Under the pieces are notes generated by a model. That model was not told the origin of the DNA. It searched no databases and saw only the letters and a list, made by a program, of their open reading frames with translations. The position numbers were made by a program, and so were the translations under genes. From positions 375,513 to 439,512 of the forward strand of contig NZ_VYKI01000001.1 of the NCBI RefSeq assembly GCF_008710035.1: a stretch of 64,000 nt of DNA. Direction: 5' to 3'. This document shows, in pieces, positions 1 through 8,846 of the stretch (its first letter is position 1; each line of letters starts with the position of its first letter). This DNA comes from Stenotrophomonas cyclobalanopsidis. GTDB taxonomy: Bacteria; Pseudomonadota; Gammaproteobacteria; Xanthomonadales; Xanthomonadaceae.

Positions 1-731
1 CGGTTCAAGTGATCGATTGCTCTCAGGTGAGCTGCTGCGATGTCATCGACATGAACGTAGTCGCGAATTCCTGTGCCGTCAGGTGTTCGGAAATCCGTGC
101 CGAATATGGTGACTGAACCTTGCCTTTCATTTGCGACCCGGCATGCCGCCATGACTAGATTCTTAGCATCCTTCGCGGGCCTGAAGAAATGCCCCGACAT
201 GGTGGCGCCCGCTACGTTAAAGCACCTTAGCGATACGTACCTGAGGCCCGTTGCAAATGACACGTCCAGTAGGATCTGCTCGGCGATGAGCTTTGACATC
301 CCATAGGGATTTGCGGGTCTCTTCGAATGAAGCTCGCCCACAGGAGTCTGGTCACAAGCAGAGCCATACACAGCGGCAGTTGACGTGAAAACGAATTTCG
401 ATACCCCGCAATCCTTGCAGCATGACAGAAGGTTGAGAGTTCCCGCTGTATTTTCCGAATAGTAGTGAAGAGGATCTAGTTTCGAGCCTGTGGCGTCAGT
501 TCTTGCCGCCATGTGCACAACTGTTCCAATGGCAAATTCAGAGAGGATGCTCTTGACGAGGGTGTGATCTGAGATGCTGCCGATGACGAGGTGGGCATTC
601 TCAACTCGTTTCGCTTTGCCAGTGCTTAAGTCATCCAGGACGACAACCGTAAAATTTCGGTCTAGCAGCTGATGGACTACGTGGCACCCTATGTATCCCG
701 CGCCACCAGTGACAAGTGTCGCTTCGCTCAC
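1..731 (-). CDS. galE: UDP-glucose 4-epimerase-like NAD-dependent epimerase (3' end outside window)
   Basis: Extended-SDR sugar-nucleotide epimerase, expected to interconvert UDP-Glc/UDP-Gal or the GlcNAc forms in the cytoplasm. The N-terminus has the NAD-binding TGGAGYIG motif. A YGMSK catalytic Tyr-Lys pair lies near residue 140, and the GalE-typical DGTGIRDYVHVDD stretch comes just before the window edge. About 243 codons are present, so roughly 90-100 C-terminal residues are missing. The start is a GTG at 731 that overlaps the stop of the upstream glycosyltransferase by 4 bp (GTGA), which implies translational coupling. The coupled glycosyltransferase suggests the epimerase supplies its nucleotide sugar. 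That role is inferred; the exact substrate cannot be read from sequence. Confidence 0.85.
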   Translation of the reverse strand, partial: MSEATLVTGGAGYIGCHVVHQLLDRNFTVVVLDDLSTGKAKRVENAHLVIGSISDHTLVKSILSEFAIGTVVHMAARTDATGSKLDPLHYYSENTAGTLNLLSCCKDCGVSKFVFTSTAAVYGSACDQTPVGELHSKRPANPYGMSKLIAEQILLDVSFATGLRYVSLRCFNVAGATMSGHFFRPAKDAKNLVMAACRVANERQGSVTIFGTDFRTPDGTGIRDYVHVDDIAAAHLRAIDHLN

Positions 732-2086
732 GCGGCAATCTCTTCGGCTGATATCGAAAGATGCGGATCACTCGCGGATTCGCTGCTACGGGCATGTATC
801 GCATAGCTGATGGGGAGTTGGTGCCTCCATAGTCTGAGATCTTGGTCGTATTGTAGATGTCCATCCGCTGAGAGCGTTTTTAACTCCTGAATTGACAGCT
901 CACGCATGGAGTGTACGGATCCGTCTGCCGAGTGGCATGAGACGAGTACTGAGGTCGGATGTCGATGATGGTCGCTGGCTAGATGGACGCTGATACGTAC
1001 AGTCCGGAAATAGATCAACCGCAGCTCCCAATCGATTCTGTCCAGTAGTGATAGGGATGCGTCCGGCTCGTGTGGGGTCAGAGAGTCAGGTTGCACCGCG
1101 CGATTGCGGAAGCTCAGTCCGACGTATCTCTCGTACTCAGGTAGGGTGCGGATCGACCCCAAGCCAAATTTTCCTGGATCGTTAGGGGTTGGATCTAGGG
1201 AAATTTCAAGCAAGGTTAGAGTCTTCTGCAGCGCTGCAAGTGATCGGCTCCGTGCAGACTTCTCAAGTACCCCTTCGGAAACCTGGGCTTCGCTATGGTC
1301 GTCCCACACTTTCTGAGCAAGGTTATGGTACTGATGCCATAGCATGGTTTCGTAGGGGTGGAAGAAATCATAGCCGTGTGTGAATGCTCTGAGTGACAGC
1401 GATATTTCTTCTGTACAGAAAAATTGATCAGGATCGCTCATGACATCGCTGACAAAAGTACCGTCGGAGAAGATGAACCCGCCTGCGATGAATTTAGCTC
1501 TGAATGCGACGCTTCCTTCGGGTCGGGGTGGGAGGCGGATTGATCTAAGCTTGACAACGCCGGTCGGAGAAAAGCAGTCGAAGACAATTCCGCTGGTGTA
1601 CTCTTGGCGGTCGAGAGGGTAGGTGGCTGGGTTGAAATCAGGAGGGTGTCCGGTTATGAGTGGCTTCGGGGTGCGTGATCGAAGTAACTCAAGGAGGTCT
1701 CCCATCTTTACATCCCACTGATCTGAAAACCGGTGGTGTGAATCGATCTGCAGATTGTAGGTTTCGCCGCGATATCGGCTCTGAGCCAGATGTCTAGCCC
1801 AGCCACACCCCTTTGAGTGCGAGTAATGAACGTCGATCACATCAATGGTTGCGCCATTTTTATGATAGATATGGACTGGGTAGATTCCGCCCACTTCAGT
1901 CTCTCTGTATTCAAGGCCAACGGATGCTAATCCCGAAGTGCCTTCCTCAGTCCCGTGCTGCCAGCATATGGAGATGTGCAACAGGCCGGGAAATGATGCT
2001 GTCTCTATCATGTCCAGTAGAGTGGGTAGAAGTTGAGGGTCTCTGTAGCTGGGTATCTGGACAAATATGGATTTGCCTCGGTTCAT
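728..2086 (-). CDS. GT60-type (GlcNAc) glycosyltransferase
   Basis: 452-aa cytoplasmic glycosyltransferase resembling the Skp1 GlcNAc-transferase family (GT60, Pfam GlcNAc). The N-terminus IFVQIPSYRDPQLLPTL and the metal/nucleotide-sugar motif LQIDSHHRF (a DxH variant of DxD, near residue 115) are typical. The central block with SDGTFVSDV and the aromatic HPYETMLWHQYH follow. No signal peptide or membrane segment is seen. It sits in a minus-strand cluster between a lipoprotein (57-bp gap) and an overlapping galE. Base composition is more AT-rich than the core genes to the right, consistent with acquired DNA. Family members act on proteins or surface glycans; the acceptor here is unknown. Confidence 0.75.
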   Translation of the reverse strand: MNRGKSIFVQIPSYRDPQLLPTLLDMIETASFPGLLHISICWQHGTEEGTSGLASVGLEYRETEVGGIYPVHIYHKNGATIDVIDVHYSHSKGCGWARHLAQSRYRGETYNLQIDSHHRFSDQWDVKMGDLLELLRSRTPKPLITGHPPDFNPATYPLDRQEYTSGIVFDCFSPTGVVKLRSIRLPPRPEGSVAFRAKFIAGGFIFSDGTFVSDVMSDPDQFFCTEEISLSLRAFTHGYDFFHPYETMLWHQYHNLAQKVWDDHSEAQVSEGVLEKSARSRSLAALQKTLTLLEISLDPTPNDPGKFGLGSIRTLPEYERYVGLSFRNRAVQPDSLTPHEPDASLSLLDRIDWELRLIYFRTVRISVHLASDHHRHPTSVLVSCHSADGSVHSMRELSIQELKTLSADGHLQYDQDLRLWRHQLPISYAIHARSSESASDPHLSISAEEIAA

Positions 2087-2143
2087 GTTCCGCCTCTAAT
2101 TTCTCTGCTGCTCTACTGGGTATTGTTTTTTTGAACTAGTCGT

Positions 2144-2812
2144 TCAGTTTCCGCTTATTGAATTTATCGATGGGTCGGTGGAAAATATGAATCTGTTCTC
2201 ATATGTTCCTCCGACGTTTTCAAGTGACTCGACGTAGCTGTACATGGGGGAGGATCGGTCTGCGGCGAGCCGGTTGTTCCAAGCCTCATGCTGATCTTCG
2301 CTTTGCGTGCGCGCCATGCCAATACAGATGCTAAGGCCGCACGATAGCTGCTCAAGAATTCCGTCTTTTCCGATTGCACGCGTCAACGATGCACGGTAGT
2401 GCTCCGCCAGATCCTGTGCTTCTGGGCTGGAAGCAGCTTCCTGGGTGATTTTCGATATTGCGCTCGACATGCTGTGGTTTGATTGCAATAGGTCCTGAGC
2501 TTCCTGGCTGGAGATTCCTTGGTTGAATATGAAGCCGGATTCGCTAGGAAGGTGTTGCGCTGATTTTGTTTGGATGCCATGAGCTTGTGTTGAAGAGAGC
2601 CTGTCAGCTGTGCGCGAATTGCCTTTTTTTCTCGCGATCTCTTCTTTTGTATTATTCGAATTGACGTCAGGATGCGCTGATTTTTCTAAGGCTGTTGAGT
2701 CTGAAGTGGCCTTGTGGTCATCCGAGCAGCTTGCTAGCGATGCTGAGAGTAAAATTGCTAAAAGAAGTTTGATGGAATTTTGCGATTGCAAGAATAATGG
2801 CGGCGCAGTCAT
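2144..2812 (-). CDS. Predicted lipoprotein of unknown function
   Basis: 222 aa. The N-terminus has a hydrophobic stretch ending in a lipobox, SASLASC, with Cys near residue 29. The +2 residue is Ser, so outer-membrane sorting is more likely than inner-membrane retention. The mature part begins with a polar, low-complexity linker rich in Ser, Asp and Lys. A helical region with paired Cys (LSCGLSICIGMA) follows in the C-terminal half. I recognise no family. It lies 30 bp downstream of a small secreted Cys-rich gene and upstream of the GT60 gene on the same strand, so the four genes probably form one transcription unit. Function is unassigned. Confidence 0.7.
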   Translation of the reverse strand: MTAPPLFLQSQNSIKLLLAILLSASLASCSDDHKATSDSTALEKSAHPDVNSNNTKEEIARKKGNSRTADRLSSTQAHGIQTKSAQHLPSESGFIFNQGISSQEAQDLLQSNHSMSSAISKITQEAASSPEAQDLAEHYRASLTRAIGKDGILEQLSCGLSICIGMARTQSEDQHEAWNNRLAADRSSPMYSYVESLENVGGTYENRFIFSTDPSINSISGN

Positions 2813-2842
2813 GACTATTCCTTTGTTTGGAGTTTTGTTTTT

Positions 2843-3091
2843 TTACATTGAACATTCGTACGGATTTTGATTGCAGTCCGGTGGCCGAGTCGGGTTGATG
2901 ACAGTGTTGACTCGTCCTCCGCAGCAGTCGGTGACTCTCCAGTTTCCCGCTGTGTCTACATTGACGACGCATGTGTTTGTGCACCTGTATCTGACCCCGT
3001 TAAAAACGGTTTCGCTTGCTGCCTTAACATCGCCTGCTGCAATTGACATGGCTGCTGCAACAACGAGCCCGCTAGCTGTCTGATATTTCAT
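2843..3091 (-). CDS. Small secreted cysteine-rich protein
   Basis: 82 aa with a signal peptide of about 24 residues ending in DVKA-A. The mature chain of about 58 residues has six Cys, including an adjacent pair (TDCCGG), and no obvious catalytic motif. It is probably disulfide-stabilised in the periplasm or outside the cell. The start is well supported: a strong Shine-Dalgarno (AAAGGGG) lies about 8 bp before the ATG. An AT-rich stretch upstream includes TATATAA-like sequence. It is the first gene of the minus-strand cluster that continues with a lipoprotein, a GT60 enzyme and galE. I do not recognise a family. Confidence 0.65.
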   Translation of the reverse strand: MKYQTASGLVVAAAMSIAAGDVKAASETVFNGVRYRCTNTCVVNVDTAGNWRVTDCCGGRVNTVINPTRPPDCNQNPYECSM

Positions 3092-3466
3092 TTTATTGCC
3101 CCTTTGTGATTAATGGAGTGCCTGCGTGTGAATTATCTGATTTATATAAGTTTCGATCAGTAGGTGAAGTCTGATTCTGTCTCAGGGGCAATACCGTGTG
3201 GTGTGTCACGGTAGTTCTATATTTGAAACTATTCCTAAAAGGCGCTGGTCGAGCGCTTGCGTCCCGAGGAGAGGGCGCTTGAGGCGCGGCCTTCCTGAGC
3301 CTTTGCTGCATGTGTCGTGTGCTAGGCAGAGCTTCTGATGTCGTCCGGCAGGCAGGGCTGCAATGCGGCTACGGCCAGAGTTAGCTCATGTCAGGTTCTA
3401 GAGTGCACTTGGTTGGAGCTCCTCAACGCGCTTATATGTAGATGAGCGCATCGCCGATGAGATCGC
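3092..3466. other. AT-richer spacer with no recognisable gene
   Basis: About 375 bp between the Cys-rich gene and the next open frame. The proximal part (3120-3230) is AT-rich and should hold the promoter of the minus-strand cluster. Short frames exist on both strands, but none has a convincing ribosome binding site, codon pattern or protein family. Confidence 0.5.
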
Positions 3467-3664
3467 GTGGAGCTTCCTGCTGGATGCTTGGAGCATCTTT
3501 TGTTGCAGGCTCTATTGCATGATTCCGAAACGGCGAGTGACGGTCAGCAGCTGCTCGCCGCACCCGCACAGCTGCGGAAATGGGAGTTCCAGATGGAATA
3601 CGACCTCGACTGGGCTTTGGCCCAGCCCGAACTGGACCTGCCGCTGCAGGGTCCCCGGGTGTAG
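3467..3664 (+). pseudogene. Probable 3' remnant of a lost gene
   Basis: Open frame of 65 codons from a GTG. The last 45 or so codons have the high third-position GC of real genes here and encode an acidic, aromatic-rich end (WEFQMEYDLDWALAQPEL). The first part looks like the AT-richer spacer, and no family is recognisable. Its TAG stop is part of the GTAG that opens a REP at 3661. I read it as the C-terminal scrap of a gene cut by the accessory segment on its left. A genuine small gene cannot be excluded. Confidence 0.3.
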
Positions 3665-3685
3665 AGCCGAGCCCACGCTCGGCTG
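3661..3685 (+). repeat. SMAG/REP palindrome (GTAG head)
   Basis: GTAG followed by an AGCCGAGC...GCTCGGCT stem. It supplies the stop codon of the remnant frame at 3467-3664 and lies just past the 3' end of the ankyrin gene. Confidence 0.8.
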
Positions 3686-3692
3686 ATCCCTG

Positions 3693-4529
3693 TCAGGCGC
3701 TGATCGAACGCAGATCGATGCACGGACGCATGCGCTCCGTGCCATCCCACTCGGCAGGCAGTCCCACGCTGGCGAAGGCGTCGACGATGGCCTGGCCGAT
3801 CTGCTCCATGGCGCCGCTGTCGGGCGGGCCCCAGAAGCCAATGGACAGATCACTGGTGCGCCTGGCGCGCTTCATGTCATCGCCGGAATAGAAGCAGAAC
3901 CCTTTGAGGCCTGCGCCTGTGCCGCCGCGCTGCCAGAAAAGTTCATTGGTGTCATCGGCAGCGTCGCCTGGTGTATCGCCGCACCCACCAGTGGCAACGA
4001 TGCCTGCTGCTTCCAGCACTGCAAATGCCGCATCGATCCTGACCCGTGCCAGTTTCCACGCAGCAGCGGACATCTTCCGGTCCGGCTTGCGCACCACGAC
4101 CGCGGGAATGGCGTGGCCGGTCAGCGCGGAAAGCAAGGTCTTCACCTGCGGTGACCATGCGTTTTCCACGATGTGGTTGCCATGTGCGTCACACACATCG
4201 GGCTGTGCACCGGCATCGATCAGCAGCTGCACCGCCTCGGGCCCTTCCGGCGAGAACTCTGCTGCCAGGTACAGCGCTGTGCGTCCGCCCGCGCCGATGT
4301 GCTCCAACGGGCTGCCGGCATCGATCAGCAGGCGCAGGGTGGCAAGGGTGTGTTCCATCGGCGCACAGTCCTGGCTGGATGCGGCCCTTTCCAGCGCCGT
4401 GAACCCAAAGGCATCCACCGCGTGTACGTCCGCACCGGCCGCGAGGAAGGCTGCGGTGGCGGCTGCGTTGGCGTTCCAGGCTGCTTCAAAGATATCCGCG
4501 GGAATTTTCACCTTCGGGGACTTCTGCAT
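3693..4529 (-). CDS. Ankyrin-repeat protein with a C-terminal DUF6891-like domain
   Basis: 278 aa from the ATG at 4529, chosen over the upstream in-frame GTG at 4547 because AAGGA lies about 10 bp before it. The N-terminal half has three or four degenerate ankyrin repeats (AAGADVHAVDAFGFTALERAA; GAGGRTALYLAAE; LIDAGAQPDVCDAHGN). The C-terminal half (residues about 145-278) has TNELFWQRGGTGAGLKGFCFYSGDD and LSIGFWGPPDSG, resembling the small domain I know as DUF6891. There is no signal peptide, so it is likely cytoplasmic and protein-binding. The gene stands alone, bracketed by REPs at 3661-3685 and 4572-4636. Confidence 0.75.
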   Translation of the reverse strand: MQKSPKVKIPADIFEAAWNANAAATAAFLAAGADVHAVDAFGFTALERAASSQDCAPMEHTLATLRLLIDAGSPLEHIGAGGRTALYLAAEFSPEGPEAVQLLIDAGAQPDVCDAHGNHIVENAWSPQVKTLLSALTGHAIPAVVVRKPDRKMSAAAWKLARVRIDAAFAVLEAAGIVATGGCGDTPGDAADDTNELFWQRGGTGAGLKGFCFYSGDDMKRARRTSDLSIGFWGPPDSGAMEQIGQAIVDAFASVGLPAEWDGTERMRPCIDLRSISA

Positions 4530-4571
4530 GCTCAGCGATCCTTGCACGGGTAGGGGGCGATTGTAGGCAAT

Positions 4572-4636
4572 GCAGCCGAGCGTGGGCTCGGCGCTACAAC
4601 GAGCGGAGCAATGCAGTCGAGCAAGCTCGACTCTAC
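4572..4636 (-). repeat. Two SMAG/REP palindromes in tandem
   Basis: Two palindromes, each ending in CTAC on this strand (GTAG on the complement): a GCCGAGC/GCTCGGC stem at 4576-4592 and a TCGAGC/GCTCGA stem at 4617-4630. The second overlaps the 3' end of the histidine kinase gene. Confidence 0.8.
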
Positions 4637-7281
4637 CCCCGATGCCGCAACAGCATCTGCGTCATCAGCGCCCGCAGCGCGGGTGGCTTCACCGGCTTGG
4701 CCACAATGCCCCAGCCCTGCTCGGCGGCGTGCGCCTTCAGCGCGTCATCGCGCTCGGCGGTCACCAGGATCACCGGCGGCCGCGCCTGCCACAGCGTGCA
4801 CAGCGCCTCGTACAGATCCGGCCCGTGCCATTGCCCCATGCGCACGTCCAGCAGCAGCAACTGCGGCACGTTCAGTGCGCTGGCGATCTCCAGCGCGCCT
4901 TGTGGGCCATCGGCCAGTTCCACGTTGCAGCCCCAGCGCTCCAGCAGGGCGCGGGTTGCCGCGCACACGCGCGGGTCATCGTCGATGCTCCACACCCGGC
5001 ACTGGCGCAGCGGGCTGTCGTCGGACGGTTCGGCCGCCAGCACGGGCGGCGGTGCCGGCGCGGCCACATCGTCGGCGTGCCCCAGCGCCACGCTCACCGC
5101 GAACATGCTGCCCTTGCCCAGGGTGGAGCGCAGGCTGATGCGATGGCCGAGCAGGCGGCCGATGCGCTCGACGATGGCCAGGCCCAGGCCGGCGCCGCGT
5201 TCCTGTTCGACGCCGTCGTTCAGGCGGCGGAATTCCTCGAAGATCTCGCCTTGCAGGCTTTCCGGAATGCCTGGGCCCTGGTCGTGCACTTCGATGCGCA
5301 GCTGGTCGCCCACGCGCCGGCAACCGATCAGCACGCGCCCGCGCGGGGTGTAGCGCAGCGCATTGGACAGGAAGTTCTGCAGGATGCGGCGCAGCAGGGC
5401 CTCATCGCTGACCACCACCGCGCGGGTATCGACCCAGTCCAGCTGCAGGCCACGGCTCTGCGCGGCGATGCCGAACTCGCGGGCCAGGGTTTCCAGCAGC
5501 GGCGACAGCGCGAAGGCGCGCACCCGGGTCTGCAGGGAGCCCGATTCCAGTCGCGATATGTCCAGCAGGCTGTTGAGGATGGCGTCCTGCGCGGCCAGTG
5601 CGGCATCGACGTGCTCGCTCAGTTCGCGCGCCTCACCACTCAGCCGCGCGCGCAGCACCGAAACGAACATGCGCGCGGCATTCAGCGGCTGCAGCAGGTC
5701 GTGCACCGCCGAGGCAACGAAGCGGGTCTTGTAGCGGTTGGCCTGCACGGCCTCGCGGCGCGCTTCGTCCAGGTCATGGGTGCGTTCGGCCACGCGGTGT
5801 TCCAGCGCATCGGCCAGTGAGCGCAGTTCGCGCGCGGCGTTCTTGTAGCTGGTGATGTCTGCATAGCTGGTGACGAAGCCGCCGTCGGGCAGGGGATTGC
5901 CGCGGATCTCCAGCACCGTGCCGTCATCCTTCTCGCTTTCGCGCATGTGCGGGCGGCCGCTGCGCAGGTGGTTCAGGCGGCGCTCGATGGCATCGTCGAT
6001 CGGCCCGGGACCGAGCAGACCGCGGCGGGCGTTGAAGCGGAACAGCTCCTCGATCGGCCGGCCCACCCGCACCAGCCCCTGCGGGAAGCGGAACAGTTCG
6101 ATATAGCGCGAATTCCACGCCACCAGGCGCAGTTCGCGGTCGATGATGACCACGCCCTGCGGCAGGTGCTCGAGGCTGCGGCTGAGCCCGCTGTCGGCAT
6201 CGGTGGCGGCCTGCAGCAGGCCGTCCTGGGCGGTGCGCAGTTCCTGCGCGTGCTGCTTGAGCAGGGTTTCCAGCTCGCTGCGGCTGCGCTGGCGGTGCCG
6301 CGACAGGCGCCGGCGCTGCTGTACGAACAGCGTCAGGAAGCCCAGTGCCAGCCACACGGCGGCACCGGCCATGGCGGCGGCGCGGCCCGCGCTGGAGGCA
6401 CCGCCGGCATCGTGCAGCAGGTGCAGGCTCCAGTCCTCGTCGGGCAGCGGCAGTGTCTGCCACAGCATCGCCTGCGGCAGTGCCGGATCGAGCAGGCGCA
6501 CCATGCGCCCGCCATCGGCCAGCACGTCCTCGGTGCGCACGCGCAGCGGCTGCAGCGACCGGTCGGCGTACTGGCGGGCGTCGAGCATCTCGCGGCGCTC
6601 GTCGGCCCCCAGCGGGCGCAGCAGGCGGTAGCGCCATTCATCGCGGTTGGCCAGGAACACGACGTCGTGGTTGTCGCTGGCCAGCACCACGTCGGGGCTG
6701 CCCAGCCATTCCTGTTCCAGTGCGGACAGCTCGATCTTGATGACGATCACGCCGATGCGCTGGCCGTCGCCATCGACGATCGCCTCGGACATGAAGTAGC
6801 CCGGCACGCCGGTGGTCATGCCGATGCCGTAGAAGCGGCCACGCCCATGCGCCAGCGCCTGCTGGTAGTAAGGGCGGTAGGCGTAGTCCTCGCCGACATT
6901 GGTCGAGGGCTGGTCGAAGTTGCTGGCCGCCACGGCCACGCCATTGCGGCCGACCAGGGTGAGGGTCGAGGTGCGGGTCACCTGGTTGGCGCGCTGCAGC
7001 TTGAGGTTCAGGCGCTGCGTTGCGGCGGGTGTCAGTGGCGCGCGCAGTGCCTGCAGCAGGTCCGGGTCGAGCGCCATCACCTGCGGCAGGGTGCCAAAGC
7101 GGTCAATGCGCTGCTGCAGGCCCTGGCCGTACAGCTGCAGCTGGCGCTGCACCTGGTTGCTTTCGGCGGCCAGCGCGCTGCGCCAAGCGAAGTGGCCGGC
7201 GGCGATCGCGCACAGCACGGTGCCACCAACCATCACCGCGATGGTCAGCAACAGCATCCGATGGCGGCTGAGCCAGTACAT
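4633..7281 (-). CDS. Hybrid sensor histidine kinase with attached receiver domain
   Basis: 882 aa. TM1 is at about 9-30, followed by a large periplasmic dCache-like (DctB-like) sensor region to about 295 and TM2 at about 302-320. A cytoplasmic PAS domain at about 365-480 begins LEHLPQGVVIIDREL. HisKA has the H-box SAVHDLLQPLNAARMF with phosphoacceptor His527. HATPase_c shows the N-box NFLSNALRY, DQGPGIP and GAGLGLAI. The C-terminal receiver at about 760-880 has Asp812 in LLLLDVRMG and the conserved Lys in AKPV. The HDLLQPLNAAR type of H-box is shared with NahK/ErcS'-like hybrid kinases. The dCache fold and the adjacent porin, dctA and maeB suggest it senses a carboxylate. That ligand is inferred, and no partner output regulator is in the window. 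Confidence 0.9.
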   Translation of the reverse strand: MYWLSRHRMLLLTIAVMVGGTVLCAIAAGHFAWRSALAAESNQVQRQLQLYGQGLQQRIDRFGTLPQVMALDPDLLQALRAPLTPAATQRLNLKLQRANQVTRTSTLTLVGRNGVAVAASNFDQPSTNVGEDYAYRPYYQQALAHGRGRFYGIGMTTGVPGYFMSEAIVDGDGQRIGVIVIKIELSALEQEWLGSPDVVLASDNHDVVFLANRDEWRYRLLRPLGADERREMLDARQYADRSLQPLRVRTEDVLADGGRMVRLLDPALPQAMLWQTLPLPDEDWSLHLLHDAGGASSAGRAAAMAGAAVWLALGFLTLFVQQRRRLSRHRQRSRSELETLLKQHAQELRTAQDGLLQAATDADSGLSRSLEHLPQGVVIIDRELRLVAWNSRYIELFRFPQGLVRVGRPIEELFRFNARRGLLGPGPIDDAIERRLNHLRSGRPHMRESEKDDGTVLEIRGNPLPDGGFVTSYADITSYKNAARELRSLADALEHRVAERTHDLDEARREAVQANRYKTRFVASAVHDLLQPLNAARMFVSVLRARLSGEARELSEHVDAALAAQDAILNSLLDISRLESGSLQTRVRAFALSPLLETLAREFGIAAQSRGLQLDWVDTRAVVVSDEALLRRILQNFLSNALRYTPRGRVLIGCRRVGDQLRIEVHDQGPGIPESLQGEIFEEFRRLNDGVEQERGAGLGLAIVERIGRLLGHRISLRSTLGKGSMFAVSVALGHADDVAAPAPPPVLAAEPSDDSPLRQCRVWSIDDDPRVCAATRALLERWGCNVELADGPQGALEIASALNVPQLLLLDVRMGQWHGPDLYEALCTLWQARPPVILVTAERDDALKAHAAEQGWGIVAKPVKPPALRALMTQMLLRHRG

Positions 7282-7349
7282 GGGCGCAGTCTACGCAGGG
7301 CCGTCGGGCGTGGCATGCACGCCCGCCGGCTTCTGGTCCGTGGAAGGGA

Positions 7350-8516
7350 TCAGAAGTGCATCTGCGCGCGCAGTTCGAAGATTTCCGGGGTGCTGTGCAC
7401 GCCACGGCGGCTGGCATCGACCTTCACGTAGTTCGCCTGGAACTTGAAGTGGCTGGTCAGGTACCAGTTGGCGCCCACGGTCAGGTCGTGCTGGCGGCCG
7501 CCGAGGATGCTGCCATCGTCCAGGTCCAGGCGGCTGTAGCGGGCCAGCAGCTCGACCGCGCCGTAGCTGTGGGCCGGCTTGATGTTGGCCACCGCGCCAG
7601 CGCTGTACGGGCGCGATTCGCCGGTCAGCACCCAGCTGGCCATGGCGTACTGGCCGCTGCCGGTGTAGTCGGGCAGGCCCTTGCGGGTCACCGTGGCCTG
7701 CAGGGCTTCACCCTGCAGTGAGAACGGGCCGCGGATCCAGATGCCTTCCAGGCCGGTGCGGCGGATCTGGTCGGCGGTGACCAGGGCGCCGGAGTCGACC
7801 AGCCGGATGTCGGTCAGGCCGGCTTCCGGGCGCGCACGCAGGCGGGCGCTGGCTTCGTGGTGCACGTCGCGGCCGTCGCGGTAGCCGCGCGGGTTTTCCT
7901 GCGAATAGGCCAGGCCCAGGTGGACCACGTCGCCCGGTGCCTTCACCGGGGTCCAGACCGCACGCACGGCCTGCATGGTGCCCGGGTTGTCACCCTGCAG
8001 GTCCTTGCCACCGTAGGCGCCGGCCTGCAGCAGGTACTGCGGGCGTTCCAGCACCCACTCGGCACCGGTGCGACGGGCGGCGTAGAAGGCCTGCACGGGC
8101 AGGGCGGTTTCCAGGAAACTGCCGGCACGCGAGGAGGTGTTGCCGTCCAGGCCGACCGGGGTCTTCATGTAGCCGAAGCGGAAGCGGCCGACATCACGGC
8201 CGAAGAAGGCCTTGCTCTCGAAGCGCACGAACACGTCCAGCCAGGTATCGGACTGGAAGTCGTAGTACACCATCGCGTCGTACACCCCCTTCTTCTTCAG
8301 GGTCGCGCCGAACTCCCTGCGGCGCACGGCGTCATCGTCTTCGATCCCGCTGCCAGAGGAGAAGTCGTTGTAGTCATAGGCGATGTTGCCGGTGGCGGCC
8401 AGTTCGGTTCCGTCGCCGAAGGCGTACTTGGTCGGCCAGTTGTCGAAATCGGCGGCGGAGGCGAAGGCGGGCAGGGCGGCCAGCGACAGGGCCAGCAGGG
8501 TCGGAATGGGGCGCAT
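7350..8516 (-). CDS. OprP/OprO-family outer-membrane porin
   Basis: 388 aa from the ATG at 8516, which gives a clean signal peptide ([12 protein letters not shown]...AFASA) and a GAGAGAG ribosome binding site. An upstream in-frame extension to 8669 lacks these. The mature chain is beta-rich with [22 protein letters not shown] and a terminal aromatic residue (ELRAQMHF), typical of phosphate-selective porin O/P-type barrels. Divergent from dctA across a 330-bp intergenic region and followed by the hybrid kinase on the same strand. With dctA next door it may pass organic acids rather than phosphate. The substrate is uncertain, since family names do not predict specificity. Confidence 0.85.
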   Translation of the reverse strand: MRPIPTLLALSLAALPAFASAADFDNWPTKYAFGDGTELAATGNIAYDYNDFSSGSGIEDDDAVRRREFGATLKKKGVYDAMVYYDFQSDTWLDVFVRFESKAFFGRDVGRFRFGYMKTPVGLDGNTSSRAGSFLETALPVQAFYAARRTGAEWVLERPQYLLQAGAYGGKDLQGDNPGTMQAVRAVWTPVKAPGDVVHLGLAYSQENPRGYRDGRDVHHEASARLRARPEAGLTDIRLVDSGALVTADQIRRTGLEGIWIRGPFSLQGEALQATVTRKGLPDYTGSGQYAMASWVLTGESRPYSAGAVANIKPAHSYGAVELLARYSRLDLDDGSILGGRQHDLTVGANWYLTSHFKFQANYVKVDASRRGVHSTPEIFELRAQMHF

Positions 8517-8846
8517 GGGGTGCGGCTCTCTCTCTCGGAATGCGTGTGGACAGGACAACAACGGCCGCGCTGGCCGGAACTTTCGCAGGGGAGCGCCCGG
8601 TCGTTCAGTTCGGGCCGGTGGCCGTCCCCGGCACAGGCGGTGCGGCGCCAGTGTAGGCACCCGAGCCACCTGAACCGGGGAGCTAGTACCAATAGGTTAT
8701 CTGCGGCGGCGTGCCCTGCGCGTACAAAGGCGTCCATTGGTTGCACCACCAGGCACGCCGTGCCGGGCCTGCAGCCAGTTCCACGGAGGCGGTCCCTGCG
8801 CAGCAGGGATCGTTCGCGCCAGAACTCTCCCCTTCCGGAGTCCGCC
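8517..8846. promoter_or_regulatory. Divergent porin/dctA intergenic region
   Basis: 330 bp without a gene. It must hold both divergent promoters. A conspicuous AT-richer patch, CTAGTACCAATAGGTTA at about 8683-8700, stands out from the GC-rich flanks and is a candidate activator or promoter site. The dctA ribosome binding site CCGGAG lies about 8 bp before its ATG. No REP is present. Confidence 0.45.

Noticed and set aside
3512..3853. 113-codon minus-strand frame entering the ankyrin gene
   Set aside because: Out of frame with the ankyrin gene, overlaps its 3' end and a REP, and shows no domain.
7857..8846. N-terminal extension of dctA over the porin gene
   Set aside because: DctA homology and ribosome binding site start at 8847; the upstream part is antisense to the porin.
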